Source: CAVQCT01 sp964371785 (GTDB taxonomy: Bacteria > Zixibacteria > MSB-5A5 > GN15 > FEB-12). Taken from it: a stretch of 64,000 nt of DNA. This document shows positions 32,969-42,845 of the stretch, piece after piece; positions within the stretch are counted from its first letter, which is position 1; each line of letters opens with the position of its first letter. Location: NCBI GenBank assembly GCA_964371785.1, contig CAYJOL010000001.1, positions 124,001 to 188,000 on the forward strand, written 5' to 3'. The translations under genes and the position numbers were made by a program. The notes beneath the pieces are model-generated. The model did not search any database, had not been told where the DNA came from, and saw nothing but the letters and a program-made list of their open reading frames with translations.

Positions 32969-35900
32969 CTAGAACCGGATTTCCGTCCAGAGCTGTACCT
33001 CGCGCGTATGGCTCTTGCGATTGCGCGTTTTATCATTGGCATCCTGCCAGCGGACAGTCAGACCGCCCTTCATCTGCTGGCTGAACGTGTAAGAAATTAC
33101 CGGGGTGACCGAAAAATCGGATTTATCTTCGGTCGGCACCAGGCCGCGTCCGTCGAACCTATCCGTCTCAGTGACGCTGTTGTTCATTTTGACGGCGATA
33201 TTTAAATCGACGGTGGAACGGAATTTCATTTTGCCAAACAGCGGAATGGCGATGCCACCCGGCGCAGAGAATGAATACTGACTGGTCAGGGCGAACGCAT
33301 CGCGAGAAGTAACGGTCTCGGCCGTTCTCGTTCCGTTTGACGGATTGAAGTTCTCCCTGTTGTCACTGCCGCTGCTGTACGAGGCCGATAGCGACAACGA
33401 ACGAAAGAGCTTGAAATTAACCGACAAATAAGGATTATGATCGATACTGGTGGTCCGCGAGGTAGTGAAGCCTCCGTCGATGTCTTTCGTCACCTTCTGC
33501 TGGCGCGAATAACCTGTCCGCGGCGAAAATATATTAATAAATCCGTTTATGTATTTCTGGATCAGGGGAAAGCGCGAGAACTTCTGGATGCGAATAGTGA
33601 GGTCCGGCCAATTGGTCGAAATGTCCTCATACCTCGGACCCTGTTTAATGAGATCGCGCGATACTGACTGACGGTACCTGACGGTGGTACTCAGCCCGCC
33701 GAACAAAGAGAATCCGGACGATAAATCATAACCATGGCCTTCCCCGGCTGACTGTGTGCGGATGTCGGAAGAAAGGGGGACTGCGGCATTATCCTTGAAA
33801 CCGAACCGGTATTTCCACTGTGGACGGGTCAGCATACCGGGCAAAGAATTGTCGTAGGATTCATTATAACCGTACTGTAACGGCTGAATCCAGCCGGTCA
33901 GAAAACGCAGGACCCCGAGTACCGGGTCATAGAACGGTTTCCCTTTTTCGGTTTCTTTTGCTTCCTCATTTGCCCGTCTCGCGCCCGGGGCTTGTCCACG
34001 GAAGCGGCGTTGGCCCGCCCCCCCGCTCTTGCCGCCCAGAAGAGCTATATGATCAAACTTGCCGGTCACTCCAGCCGCTCGCGACATGGTCGATCGGCGC
34101 GTCTCATTACTCCGTTCGTAAGTGTCTGAGTAACTTCCCTTGTATGAGAACTGGGAAGTGAAGAAACTAAGCAGCTTGGGATCGTAACTCAGACTTATCC
34201 GCTCATTGAAATTGGTTTCGAGACCGAGTTTGAATGTCTTAGGATTGGATGTGAAGTTCACCTGGTCCAGGTCACTCAAGTCCCTGCGGGTATCGTAGTG
34301 ATAACTCGCGCCGAGGTTGGCGAACAGCTTGTAATTTATGTCCATCCCGCCTGTAAAGTCACGTTGGGTGTTGGTTCGCCTGATACCGTTTACATCGTCG
34401 CTGATATTCAGATTCCGACTGTAATTAGCGGTGGTTGTCCACCGCTCCGGATACAGGGACAACCGAGAAGTGGAGATCCTGCTCAACAGTGGTACCGGTT
34501 TCGTCCAGAAGAACAATGGAACCGTTGGCACTTTCTTGAGACTAAGATCATAATCCGTCTTGAAATTATAGGCTTCACCGAATGTATAGGGACTGGTTAC
34601 GCTGATCTGATCGGACCGCCTATACGATCCGCTCATTTTGAGTCGGTTCAACAGTATCGTGAACAGCGGATTCCGGCCGTTTTTTAGAAACGAGCTGGAA
34701 AAATTTATCACTTTTGACGTGCTTCTTGTCTGCTCTTCCTGTCGACGTTCCGGCGGCAAAACTATGTCGGAATTGCTCCTTAATAGCGGCGTCGATATCG
34801 ACTTGGCATACGAAAACGAAACCGGCAGTCGAGCTCCCCACGAACGTGGCAGGAACTTATCTATATTAAGTGAAACTCCGTAACTATACGATGTCTCCGT
34901 GCGGCCGCTGCCCAGATTGTCCTGTGAGCCGCCGCGTGTCGCCGCGGAAAGACCGCGGAAATACGGGTCCTTGGACTGAAAGTTGAAATTGTACGACAGC
35001 AAATCAGCCATCGTTCCGGATACGGTAAACCTGCCCGCATTGCCGACATCCTTGCGCACCTCAGTCACGCGCAATTCATCGAGCCAGAGTTCACCACTGA
35101 TATTCTGTGTCGTATCGAGATTGACTATTCCTGCCGCAAAGTATCGCACTTCATTTATGTTCGGATCACCGAAGACCCGGTAGCTTCCCCTGGTCGTATC
35201 GACTATCTGGCCTTTCGGATGTGCCTTCTGAGCCGCGTCTTTGAGCGCGGTTATCTCGTTGAAATCCATATTCACGTAGTTCCGTTCATCCCATCCGGGA
35301 TAGACAGTCGATTGGTACTCGTAGTAATTCTTGGCGTCGCGCCCGAGGCGGAAGAAGAATTTCACCTTACCTACATCCGTCTGGGAAATCCCGCCATAGA
35401 CATACATATCGAGTCTCCGATACCCGGAGTACTGATCAACTGTCAGAAGATCTTTGGTAGCAACGCACGTGTCCCGATAGTTGAAGTCCTGGAAATTGAG
35501 CAGCAAGGCTCTCTGCGCCTCGGTGACATTACTCGATGGGTCCTTGTATGCCGAAACACCGGGTGGAGGAGTGAAGTTGGAATTTTCTTCGTCACTTACC
35601 GATGCCACATAGAAGGCGGTGGAACTATCGGAGAGCGGGCTGTAGACTACTGAATCCTGCCAGTTTGACTGTACGAAATACCAATTGGCAACATCGACAG
35701 TATCCGTCAGGGTGTCGTTCTCGTCGGCGTCAAACCATACCCGCACATGCGTGATCTTGCCCCAATCGGGTTGTTGCGAGCCTGAAGTCACAAACTGGTC
35801 GACGGCGGCTGAGTCGCGTATAGGAATACGATAGGTTCGCCATCCCTTGTACAAGGAGCTGTCCACGAGGAAGGAGTCCGAAGCCATGTCCAGCACGAAC

Positions 35901-38900
35901 GAGAAGTATGCATCGACCTGGTTGAATCCATTTGAACTGGACAGCGCTTCTTGATCGGGCAGCCCGAGCACGCCGGGATCGTCTTTGTTGCCCTCGGTGC
36001 CGTTTATCCATTCATACTCATAGGCAGGGTCGTTGTCGACTGCATTCTTTTCGTCCGGGGGTAGCGGGAATTTTCCGGTACCATGAAAATAAAAGTTATC
36101 TTGATCAGGGTCCGGATCGGTGTTCGCATCGTAGCCGGGCTCCTGCTGGTCGGGCAAACCGTCCAGACCGGTATCCTCATCATAATCGACCGACCCATTC
36201 TGGTTTTTGTCTTCAGTGTCGTTTACCCGGTTACCGTTAATGTCTTCATTGATCGAACCGAAATCGAAGTGAACGCGACCGTGGTTGCCCTTCACGCGAA
36301 CCTCAAACAGCTGGGCGCGTTTTGCGTCCACACGTGAATTGAAATACCTCATGATGCCGGCCCATGACTTGACGGTGGTCACTGTCGTGTCCGGAGGGGT
36401 AACGGTGGTGTCGACCTCGATTTTATCATGATTCGGACGGAAGACCATCCGCATGATTCGCACGGTGTTGTTCCCCTGTGCCCGTTCTCCTTTGTATACG
36501 CTGTCGTACGGAATGAACGTTTCAGGACTATACCAAAGCACTTTTCCACGTTGATATTCGTTCGTGTTCAACGGAAACGGCATCGGCGAATCCTTCCACG
36601 AAGTTCTCGTGGTGCCAAGACTTAACTGATCCAGAGCAGTTTCGAAATCGTCGATATAGGCGGCATCGTTTACGTTAGGATTAGGATGAGACTGCGCGAC
36701 CTCAGCGGTGAGTGACAGATTGGAAGGTGTCGTTGATTCAACCAGCGGCATGGCATCGACCGCCTTCGTCAGGAAGTTCGGCTGAAGTTTCAGGCTCATG
36801 TCGGTATCAAAAACTGTCATTTTCGCCGTTTCCTGTCCCACTTTCGGCTTCCTATCTTGAGCTTTGTCCGACTTGTAGAGGAAAGTGGTTCCTATTCTGA
36901 AGTCTTTACCGATCGCATATTCCGCACGTGTCCCCAACAGGCTCTTCTTTTGCACCGCGAAGAATGGGGCGTACTCGTAATCGATACTGAGATTGGCATT
37001 CGGGTCGTTCGCTTCGTCGGTAAGCAAAGTGACCTGTCCGAAATCATATTGAATGTTATAGTCGGTTCCTCTGACCAACTGTCGACCATTCAAGGTAATC
37101 TTCTCCGACCCTTCAATAATATTCGCGCGATTCAGTTTGATGTTAGCGCTTCGAACCTTGGTGGTCAACTGCAGGTAGTATTCGCTCGCCTTCGTTTTGT
37201 CATCGTAAGACTTGTAGTTATAAATGTCGGGGACAAGTTCCTGCAAAGGAGGGGTCGTCTTGTTGGACTCGTCGGTAAAAGTCGTATCCGAGGCAAACGG
37301 TGTCCGACTCGGAAAGATGATAAGTCCCCAGTCAGGTCGGAACACCTCCTGGCGGCTGTCCAAAAGAAGGTCGGGGTTTCTCTTGTCGGAAGAATTGTAT
37401 TGGTCCAGGCCAAGCACCTGCAGATACGGATACGTTTGGCCGCTGACCGTCTGATAATTGTAGTTCTGACCATTGGACTCCGTGCCCGGGAGACCTTTGT
37501 AAATCTTCAGCTCGAGGTCCTCCGCCTTCACGTCACGGTCGATCGCATAGATATTCCGCCACATCAGCCCCCAGGTCTCTTCGGTCGGACGGGCGACATT
37601 CTCCGGTTTACATAGAAGCTTCAATTTGTATGGCAGGGAGTTGATATCTCCAACGGTGTCGACGGAATACGAATTTGTCCCCGAGTCGAATCGCTTGACA
37701 ACCATCCAGTAGCCAAGATACGTGTTGGTGCTCCGTTGTGCGTTGAATACAATATAGTGCAGGTTGCGTTCAGGCTCATTGTAAATGACATAGTCCTGCT
37801 GTAGCTGGCTGTACCGAAGAGCGTCACCGCTCAGGACATTTTCTGAGACAAACGAATCAGGAAAGCTCGGGTTGACAAAGAGGTCGGCAAAATCCGCCTC
37901 GCGATTGTCCGCGCGAGTTTCCGATTCATATACGAATACCGTGATGACTGAGTCCTTTGGTTTAAGTTCGCCGGGACGGCCTAGATCGAAAATGCGACGC
38001 TGCACGTATTCGTAGTCACGGACAAACTTGGCTCCTTCCTCGCCGGTCGGAGTAAACGAGGCACGTTCGGTGGAACCTTTCTCCTGAGATGCGATTCCTG
38101 TGAGCGTCAAGCCGCCTATCTGTGCTTCGGCCTTGATGCCGAACAACCCCTGTATTCTCGAGGAATATCCTACGAACTGCGTGTTGGGCAACGATAGATT
38201 GGTATTGCCCGCCTCAATGCTCTTGAGGATGTCGTCATCGTCACCCTTGTACCTGATCTGGATGCTGTTGGCCAGGGGAATATCGGTCTGGCTGTCCTGG
38301 GATACCTTTACCGTGATCTTGGAGCCGATATTTCCCGTTATGTCAAAACGGGAGATCTGTTCCATGCTCAGGGAGGGGAATTTGCTCTGTTGAAATGCAT
38401 CCGTCTGGGCGGCATCGGTCCAGCTGGATCGCCCGGCAAAGGAAATCCGTCGGAATCCGGAGACCTTCAGCCCGGCTCCTCCCTCACCGAAAATCTTATC
38501 GAGTCGTTTTGGAAGGGCCACATTTATCCCCAGCCCCCCCTGTCCGCCACCCTGCCCGGACCGCGCGAGCGAACGAGAATTCGTCTCGGAGAACATATCC
38601 TCCACTGAATTCTCCCGGCGATACGCGGAGTATTGCTTGGCATCGACCGCCACAGGAATGAGCGCCTTTGACGTTCTTCCACGATTGTAGTAATCAGTTT
38701 CGAAGCGAATATAATCCTGATCGAAACTGGAGTACGTCGCTCTCGGCATCAGCTTAAGACGCGGGGACAGATACGCAAATGTTCGGGGATATATGGCAGC
38801 CGAAAACTGGTCCTTGGGCTCTTGCCAGGGGGAGACAAACGAAGGCGGCGTGTCCAGAGTCGCCTGAAAACCGACCTGTGCGTTTGCACGGCCGATCGCG

Positions 38901-38953
38901 ACTGCGATAAACAGCAGAATAGGCAGAATTGTCCTGAGTACGTTACGCTTCAC
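32969..38953 (-). CDS. sprA: SprA-like type IX secretion outer-membrane translocon
   Basis: A 1,994-residue outer-membrane protein homologous to SprA/Sov, the giant barrel through which type IX secretion cargo crosses the outer membrane. It has a signal peptide (residues 1-25, ending RANAQ) and SprA_N-type segments such as GFRRISFAGRSSW, FDITGNIGSKITVKVSQDS, IEAGNTNLSLP and KGLPG. A calcium-binding-like acidic stretch lies around 895-950 (DINGNRVNDTED, GLDGLPDQQEPGYD). Hundreds of residues of barrel strands follow, ending in an aromatic C-terminus (TEIRF). Bacteroidota SprA is about 2,400 residues, so this is a shorter form. The start is a GTG. It lies 63 bases after murB and just before the M28 peptidase. 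No other type IX component is in the window. Confidence 0.92.
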   Translation of the reverse strand: MKRNVLRTILPILLFIAVAIGRANAQVGFQATLDTPPSFVSPWQEPKDQFSAAIYPRTFAYLSPRLKLMPRATYSSFDQDYIRFETDYYNRGRTSKALIPVAVDAKQYSAYRRENSVEDMFSETNSRSLARSGQGGGQGGLGINVALPKRLDKIFGEGGAGLKVSGFRRISFAGRSSWTDAAQTDAFQQSKFPSLSMEQISRFDITGNIGSKITVKVSQDSQTDIPLANSIQIRYKGDDDDILKSIEAGNTNLSLPNTQFVGYSSRIQGLFGIKAEAQIGGLTLTGIASQEKGSTERASFTPTGEEGAKFVRDYEYVQRRIFDLGRPGELKPKDSVITVFVYESETRADNREADFADLFVNPSFPDSFVSENVLSGDALRYSQLQQDYVIYNEPERNLHYIVFNAQRSTNTYLGYWMVVKRFDSGTNSYSVDTVGDINSLPYKLKLLCKPENVARPTEETWGLMWRNIYAIDRDVKAEDLELKIYKGLPGTESNGQNYNYQTVSGQTYPYLQVLGLDQYNSSDKRNPDLLLDSRQEVFRPDWGLIIFPSRTPFASDTTFTDESNKTTPPLQELVPDIYNYKSYDDKTKASEYYLQLTTKVRSANIKLNRANIIEGSEKITLNGRQLVRGTDYNIQYDFGQVTLLTDEANDPNANLSIDYEYAPFFAVQKKSLLGTRAEYAIGKDFRIGTTFLYKSDKAQDRKPKVGQETAKMTVFDTDMSLKLQPNFLTKAVDAMPLVESTTPSNLSLTAEVAQSHPNPNVNDAAYIDDFETALDQLSLGTTRTSWKDSPMPFPLNTNEYQRGKVLWYSPETFIPYDSVYKGERAQGNNTVRIMRMVFRPNHDKIEVDTTVTPPDTTVTTVKSWAGIMRYFNSRVDAKRAQLFEVRVKGNHGRVHFDFGSINEDINGNRVNDTEDKNQNGSVDYDEDTGLDGLPDQQEPGYDANTDPDPDQDNFYFHGTGKFPLPPDEKNAVDNDPAYEYEWINGTEGNKDDPGVLGLPDQEALSSSNGFNQVDAYFSFVLDMASDSFLVDSSLYKGWRTYRIPIRDSAAVDQFVTSGSQQPDWGKITHVRVWFDADENDTLTDTVDVANWYFVQSNWQDSVVYSPLSDSSTAFYVASVSDEENSNFTPPPGVSAYKDPSSNVTEAQRALLLNFQDFNYRDTCVATKDLLTVDQYSGYRRLDMYVYGGISQTDVGKVKFFFRLGRDAKNYYEYQSTVYPGWDERNYVNMDFNEITALKDAAQKAHPKGQIVDTTRGSYRVFGDPNINEVRYFAAGIVNLDTTQNISGELWLDELRVTEVRKDVGNAGRFTVSGTMADLLSYNFNFQSKDPYFRGLSAATRGGSQDNLGSGRTETSYSYGVSLNIDKFLPRSWGARLPVSFSYAKSISTPLLRSNSDIVLPPERRQEEQTRSTSKVINFSSSFLKNGRNPLFTILLNRLKMSGSYRRSDQISVTSPYTFGEAYNFKTDYDLSLKKVPTVPLFFWTKPVPLLSRISTSRLSLYPERWTTTANYSRNLNISDDVNGIRRTNTQRDFTGGMDINYKLFANLGASYHYDTRRDLSDLDQVNFTSNPKTFKLGLETNFNERISLSYDPKLLSFFTSQFSYKGSYSDTYERSNETRRSTMSRAAGVTGKFDHIALLGGKSGGAGQRRFRGQAPGARRANEEAKETEKGKPFYDPVLGVLRFLTGWIQPLQYGYNESYDNSLPGMLTRPQWKYRFGFKDNAAVPLSSDIRTQSAGEGHGYDLSSGFSLFGGLSTTVRYRQSVSRDLIKQGPRYEDISTNWPDLTIRIQKFSRFPLIQKYINGFINIFSPRTGYSRQQKVTKDIDGGFTTSRTTSIDHNPYLSVNFKLFRSLSLSASYSSGSDNRENFNPSNGTRTAETVTSRDAFALTSQYSFSAPGGIAIPLFGKMKFRSTVDLNIAVKMNNSVTETDRFDGRGLVPTEDKSDFSVTPVISYTFSQQMKGGLTVRWQDANDKTRNRKSHTREVQLWTEIRF

Positions 38954-39016
38954 AGCTTATTCATGTTGTCACTAACTTCAGTTCATTAGAAAATGTTCGA
39001 TATACTCTCCTTTCGG

Positions 39017-39967
39017 TCAAAAATCGCCCAGTTTTATGACTTCTTCCTCAAGCAATATACCAAATTTCTCGAAGACTTTCTGCTTTAATATATCGGCGAG
39101 CTGATGAATATCTTGCGATGTTGCGGCTCCGGTATTGACAATCATGTTGGCGTGTTTCTCGAAGACCGCGGCCCCGCCGAGCTTCATACCTATAGCCCCT
39201 ACCTGTTCTAGCAATCGACCGGCCGGGAGTTTCCCGAATTTTTCTTTTGGATCGGGGATATTCTTGAAAAAGCAACCGCAGGTTCCCTCGGCTGGATGTC
39301 GTGCGGATCTCAGCGAGACAATCTCATTTACCCTGGCTTTTACAGCCGTTCGGTCGCCCGGAGCCAGCTGGAACCGAGCTCTTACGACAACCTCATGTGT
39401 CACCTTAAGATAAGAATCGCGATAGGCAAACCCACAGTAGCCGGACGGGACTTCCTTCAACTCTCCCTGCTGGTCAATGAGAGTAAGGTCGGTCAACACG
39501 TCTTTTATCTCTCCACCATAAGCTCCGGCGTTACCGTAAATTGCACCGCCGACACTGCCCCATATCCCAGCGGCAAATTCAAGGCCCGAAAGACCATTAT
39601 CGGCCGCGAAATTGACCAACGCCATCAAATCCTCACCGGCGCCGCAGTCGATCCTCCCAACACCATCCAAATGCATTCCCTTAACCGCTACTTTGACAAT
39701 CAACCCGTCGTATCCGGAATCGGAGATCAGGAGATTGGATCCTCCTCCAACCACAAAATACGGCAGCTTCAGAGCCATGGCAGTCTTGATCGCCGTTGAG
39801 ATCGCCTCGGCCCCGTCAGCCAACAAATAATACTTCGCCGGACCGCCAGTTCGGTAGCTGGTGAACGGAGCGAGATTTTTTTCAAACTCAATCCGTGGCC
39901 CAAACGCCTTACGGACGTCATCTTTGCTCAATTCAGGGCTAACATGCCTTCGCTCAACCATTTTCAT
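39017..39967 (-). CDS. murB: UDP-N-acetylenolpyruvoylglucosamine reductase
   Basis: An FAD enzyme that reduces UDP-GlcNAc-enolpyruvate to UDP-MurNAc for peptidoglycan synthesis. The start taken is the ATG at 39967 (316 residues); a TTG-initiated extension of 18 residues is possible, and no strong ribosome binding site decides it. Motifs are TSYRTGGPAKYY, VVGGGSNLLISD and GSVGGAIYGNAGAYGGE. The proton-donor position, usually Ser in the GSxFKNP motif, reads CGCFFKNI, so Cys (about residue 232) replaces Ser; this variant occurs in other MurB proteins. The C-terminal Glu in LLEEEVIKLG is present. It lies upstream of sprA. Confidence 0.95.
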   Translation of the reverse strand: MKMVERRHVSPELSKDDVRKAFGPRIEFEKNLAPFTSYRTGGPAKYYLLADGAEAISTAIKTAMALKLPYFVVGGGSNLLISDSGYDGLIVKVAVKGMHLDGVGRIDCGAGEDLMALVNFAADNGLSGLEFAAGIWGSVGGAIYGNAGAYGGEIKDVLTDLTLIDQQGELKEVPSGYCGFAYRDSYLKVTHEVVVRARFQLAPGDRTAVKARVNEIVSLRSARHPAEGTCGCFFKNIPDPKEKFGKLPAGRLLEQVGAIGMKLGGAAVFEKHANMIVNTGAATSQDIHQLADILKQKVFEKFGILLEEEVIKLGDF

Positions 39968-40083
39968 CAGGACAATATAGTTCTTTCCATTATCGGGTGC
40001 AAGACAATTCGGCGAGACCAAAAGCGTGTAAGTTGAAACAAATTAAGGAATTATCTCCGTAACGCCGTCGACTCCCAGGCAGA

Positions 40084-40482
40084 TCATCTGTTGTTCGGAC
40101 CGGTGCCGTCAGATTCGTTTGCATCGGTACTCTGACTGGCGGAATCGACGTTGTCAGCGGCTTCCGTCTCGGCCGATGTTACATCTTTAGTATCGGTTTG
40201 AGACCTGCCCAACTCTTCTTTTTTTACTTCATCGACGTAATTCAGACGCAATTCATATAAAATGTGTCCGATTATTTTTGCTTCATCAGCAGATAAATTT
40301 CCCTTGGTCTTTGCCTCGATCATCGAAAGTGTGTCGATTGTCAGGCGCGCCATTTCCAGATTTCGTTCAACCTTACCCGTAAACGGCGAAGCCACTTTAC
40401 CCATTTGCTGCATGGCGCCTGCCTGTAGCGAGATAATCAGCTGTAAAAAGTGCTGATCGACATTGTAAGATTGTTCGCTCAT
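40084..40482 (-). CDS. DUF1844 family protein
   Basis: A 132-residue protein matching the small DUF1844 family: a helical core with HFLQLIISLQAGAMQQMGK, NLEMARLTIDTLSMIEAKTKGNLS split across two helices, and ILYELRLNYVDEV. A disordered Ser/Thr/Asp/Glu-rich tail follows. The function is unknown. The ATG at 40482 is chosen because it begins the conserved core; a 41-codon upstream extension overlaps recG and is not conserved-looking. It lies between recG and murB on the same strand and is probably co-transcribed. Confidence 0.85.
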   Translation of the reverse strand: MSEQSYNVDQHFLQLIISLQAGAMQQMGKVASPFTGKVERNLEMARLTIDTLSMIEAKTKGNLSADEAKIIGHILYELRLNYVDEVKKEELGRSQTDTKDVTSAETEAADNVDSASQSTDANESDGTGPNNR

Positions 40483-40525
40483 TTTGAGTTGCCTCACTGC
40501 AAAGATATCATGCGTACGGTTATGC

Positions 40526-42643
40526 TCAAGCACCACCCTGATACGCACCGTTGGAGATCGCGCTTGCTTCCAGATACTTATACAGATTTTGATGGAATGT
40601 GTCAAGGTGGTTATACTGCTCGAATAATTTTTGCAGCAGGTTACGCGAGGCCTCGATCAGGTCACGATCGCTGGATATTCGAGCGGTGCGAAATTCGGGA
40701 AGGCCGGACTGTCTCAGGCCAAACATCTCACCCGGGCCGCGCAGCTCAAGATCAGCCTCGGCGATTTTGAATCCATCGGTGGTCGACGCAAAATACTCCA
40801 GACGCTGTCGACCAAGCTCGGATATCGGGGGATGCGCAATGGCCACCAGCGTCGCCTGTTTCTCCCCTCGCCCTATTCTTCCGCGCAGTTGGTGAAGTTG
40901 CGCCAGACCGAACCGTTCGGCGTGCTCGATTAGCATAATAGTCGCGTTCGGATTGTCCAGTCCAACCTCAATGACGGTTGTGGCCAAAAGCACATCTATC
41001 TCACCCCGGAAAAATCCGGCCAGAATTTCATCGCGCTCTTTCGCCTTGACCCTGCCATGCACCATTCCGAGGCGGCATTCTCGCAAAGCGCCTGCGGAGA
41101 GTTCTTTATAAGCGTCCTCGACATTTTCAAGCTCAACCTGTTCGGATTTTTCAATCAATGGATACACGATATAGGTCTGGCCGCCCCTGGCTACGTCGTC
41201 GCGCACGAACTGGTACACTTTGTCCCGCACGTCCTGAGTCCGCCAGACGGTGCGAATAGGTTGGCGGCCGGCTGGGAGTTCGTCGATGGTTGATATGTCC
41301 AGATCACCGTAAAGGGTGAGGGCCAACGTTCTTGGAATTGGAGTTGCCGTCATTACCAGCAGGTCCGGATTATCCCCCTTGGCGTAGAGCTTTCCTCGTT
41401 GCTCCACCCCAAAACGGTGCTGCTCATCGATGATGACCAGGCCAAGATTCGCGAATGACACGTAATCATATATCAACGCATGAGTGCCGAATAGTATGTC
41501 AATTTCACCCGCCTGGCAGAGCTCGGCGGTCTGCTTCTTGTGCGCCGCCTTGAGACTCGACGTCAAAAGGCCGGCCCGCACACCGACATTATCAAGCAGG
41601 TCTTTCCAATTACGAAAATGCTGCTCGGCGAGAATTTCAGTCGGAGCCATGAAGGCCGACTGTAATTTATTCTCCGCTACAAAGAGCCCCGCAATCACCG
41701 CGACTACGGTCTTGCCGCAACCGACATCACCCTGCAACATACGTGACATGGGATGTTCCCGCCGCAGGTCCTTGATAATCTCGGCCGACACCTTTCGCTG
41801 ACCATCCGTCAGTTTGAACGGCAACGACTCTACGAACGACTTGACTCTCGTCCCCGGGGCATCGTAATGATGCTTCTTGACCGTCGTCTCCTTGCCGCTT
41901 CGATTCCGAAATACGTGGAACTGAAACTTGAGCAGTTCATCGAATGCCAGGCGCCGCCGACTTTCCTCAATCTGCTCCCTTGCTTCCGGATAGTGAATAT
42001 GCGCAAGGGCGTCATGCAGGGCAGGCAAACGACTGGCCGTGCGGACCGAATCAGGCAGATAATCCGGGACTCGTTCGACCAGCTGGTCGAAGATGATCGT
42101 GGTCAGCCGACGAATCCCTTTGCTGTTGAGCGCGACTTTGTTCAGGTCCGCCGTTTGTGGATACACCGGGATTATCCTGCCCGCATGGATCATCCGATCA
42201 CTGTCTTCTTCCAGCCGCTCAAGATCGGGGTGAATCATCTGAAGCCCCATAAAGAAACCGATCGTGCCCGTGGCGGCGAACTTCTGTCCCTTCTTGAACA
42301 AACGCTCCCAGAATCGTATACCTTGAAACCAGACCAGCGAAATCGCCGCCGAGTCATCCTCGAGAATTACCTCGTACCGCCGGCGCTTTCCATGCAACAG
42401 GCCGTGCGCTTTCACCGTTCCGATTATCGTGGCGGATTCATTCGGCCTGAGTTTCGCGATCGGCACGATATTCGAACGGTCGAGGTAGTGCCGGGGAAAG
42501 TAATAAAGCAAGTCACGGACATCGGTGATCCCCGCATGAGCGAGCGCCTCGGCCCGGCGGGGACCCACACCCTTGAGATACTGCAACGGCGTTTTAAGTC
42601 TGATTTCGCTCACGTGCGAAGTGTCTCGGTTTTTTCCAATCAT
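40526..42643 (-). CDS. recG: ATP-dependent DNA helicase RecG
   Basis: A branch-migration helicase that regresses stalled replication forks. The 705-residue chain has an N-terminal wedge/OB domain beginning LQYLKGVGPRRAEALAHAGI, Walker A GDVGCGKTVVA, the DEQHRFGVEQR box (motif II), TATPIPRT (motif III), LATTVIEVGLDNPNA and the terminal HQLRGRIGRG motif VI. The length is normal for the family. The start is an ATG, with DUF1844 and murB following and tRNA-Sec about 100 bases upstream on the same strand. Confidence 0.98.
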   Translation of the reverse strand: MIGKNRDTSHVSEIRLKTPLQYLKGVGPRRAEALAHAGITDVRDLLYYFPRHYLDRSNIVPIAKLRPNESATIIGTVKAHGLLHGKRRRYEVILEDDSAAISLVWFQGIRFWERLFKKGQKFAATGTIGFFMGLQMIHPDLERLEEDSDRMIHAGRIIPVYPQTADLNKVALNSKGIRRLTTIIFDQLVERVPDYLPDSVRTASRLPALHDALAHIHYPEAREQIEESRRRLAFDELLKFQFHVFRNRSGKETTVKKHHYDAPGTRVKSFVESLPFKLTDGQRKVSAEIIKDLRREHPMSRMLQGDVGCGKTVVAVIAGLFVAENKLQSAFMAPTEILAEQHFRNWKDLLDNVGVRAGLLTSSLKAAHKKQTAELCQAGEIDILFGTHALIYDYVSFANLGLVIIDEQHRFGVEQRGKLYAKGDNPDLLVMTATPIPRTLALTLYGDLDISTIDELPAGRQPIRTVWRTQDVRDKVYQFVRDDVARGGQTYIVYPLIEKSEQVELENVEDAYKELSAGALRECRLGMVHGRVKAKERDEILAGFFRGEIDVLLATTVIEVGLDNPNATIMLIEHAERFGLAQLHQLRGRIGRGEKQATLVAIAHPPISELGRQRLEYFASTTDGFKIAEADLELRGPGEMFGLRQSGLPEFRTARISSDRDLIEASRNLLQKLFEQYNHLDTFHQNLYKYLEASAISNGAYQGGA

Positions 42644-42745
42644 GTCAATTACAAAGTGAGCGGACTGCCGGCCCGGTCGGCCGGGCAGTTATGAAAACAA
42701 CTCGATGAGCGCAAGTGAATACAGGCGGTTCCTCGCTGACAAAAG

Positions 42746-42839
42746 CGGAAGGGGTGGGAATCGAACCCACCGGGGACAGGATTGCTGCCCCCCTCACGGC
42801 TTTGAAGGCCGGGACCGCCACCAGACGACATCCGCTTCC
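42746..42839 (-). tRNA. selC: Selenocysteine tRNA (anticodon TCA)
   Basis: A 94-base minus-strand tRNA with the tRNA-Sec form: anticodon loop CTTCAAA with TCA at 42803-42805, a 6-bp D stem with a TGGT loop, a long variable arm (GGGGGCAG paired with CTGTCCCC) and T arm GTGGG/CCCAC around TTCGATT. The 5' acceptor strand GGAAGCGG would need CCGCTTCC, but the 3' strand reads CCCTTCC, one base short. This leaves C6 bulged, which is unusual because bacterial tRNA-Sec normally has eight acceptor pairs. The discriminator is G; CCA is not encoded. selA and selB in the window confirm the system. Confidence 0.95.
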
Positions 42840-42845
42840 GGGGCC

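Noticed and set aside
42664..42689. GC-rich hairpin between tRNA-Sec and recG as selC terminator
   Set aside because: The stem is interrupted, there is no T-run, and it overlaps the region just upstream of the recG start. It may only be a chance palindrome.
41753..42694. Plus-strand ORF of 313 codons
   Set aside because: Antisense to recG, whose helicase motifs are complete.
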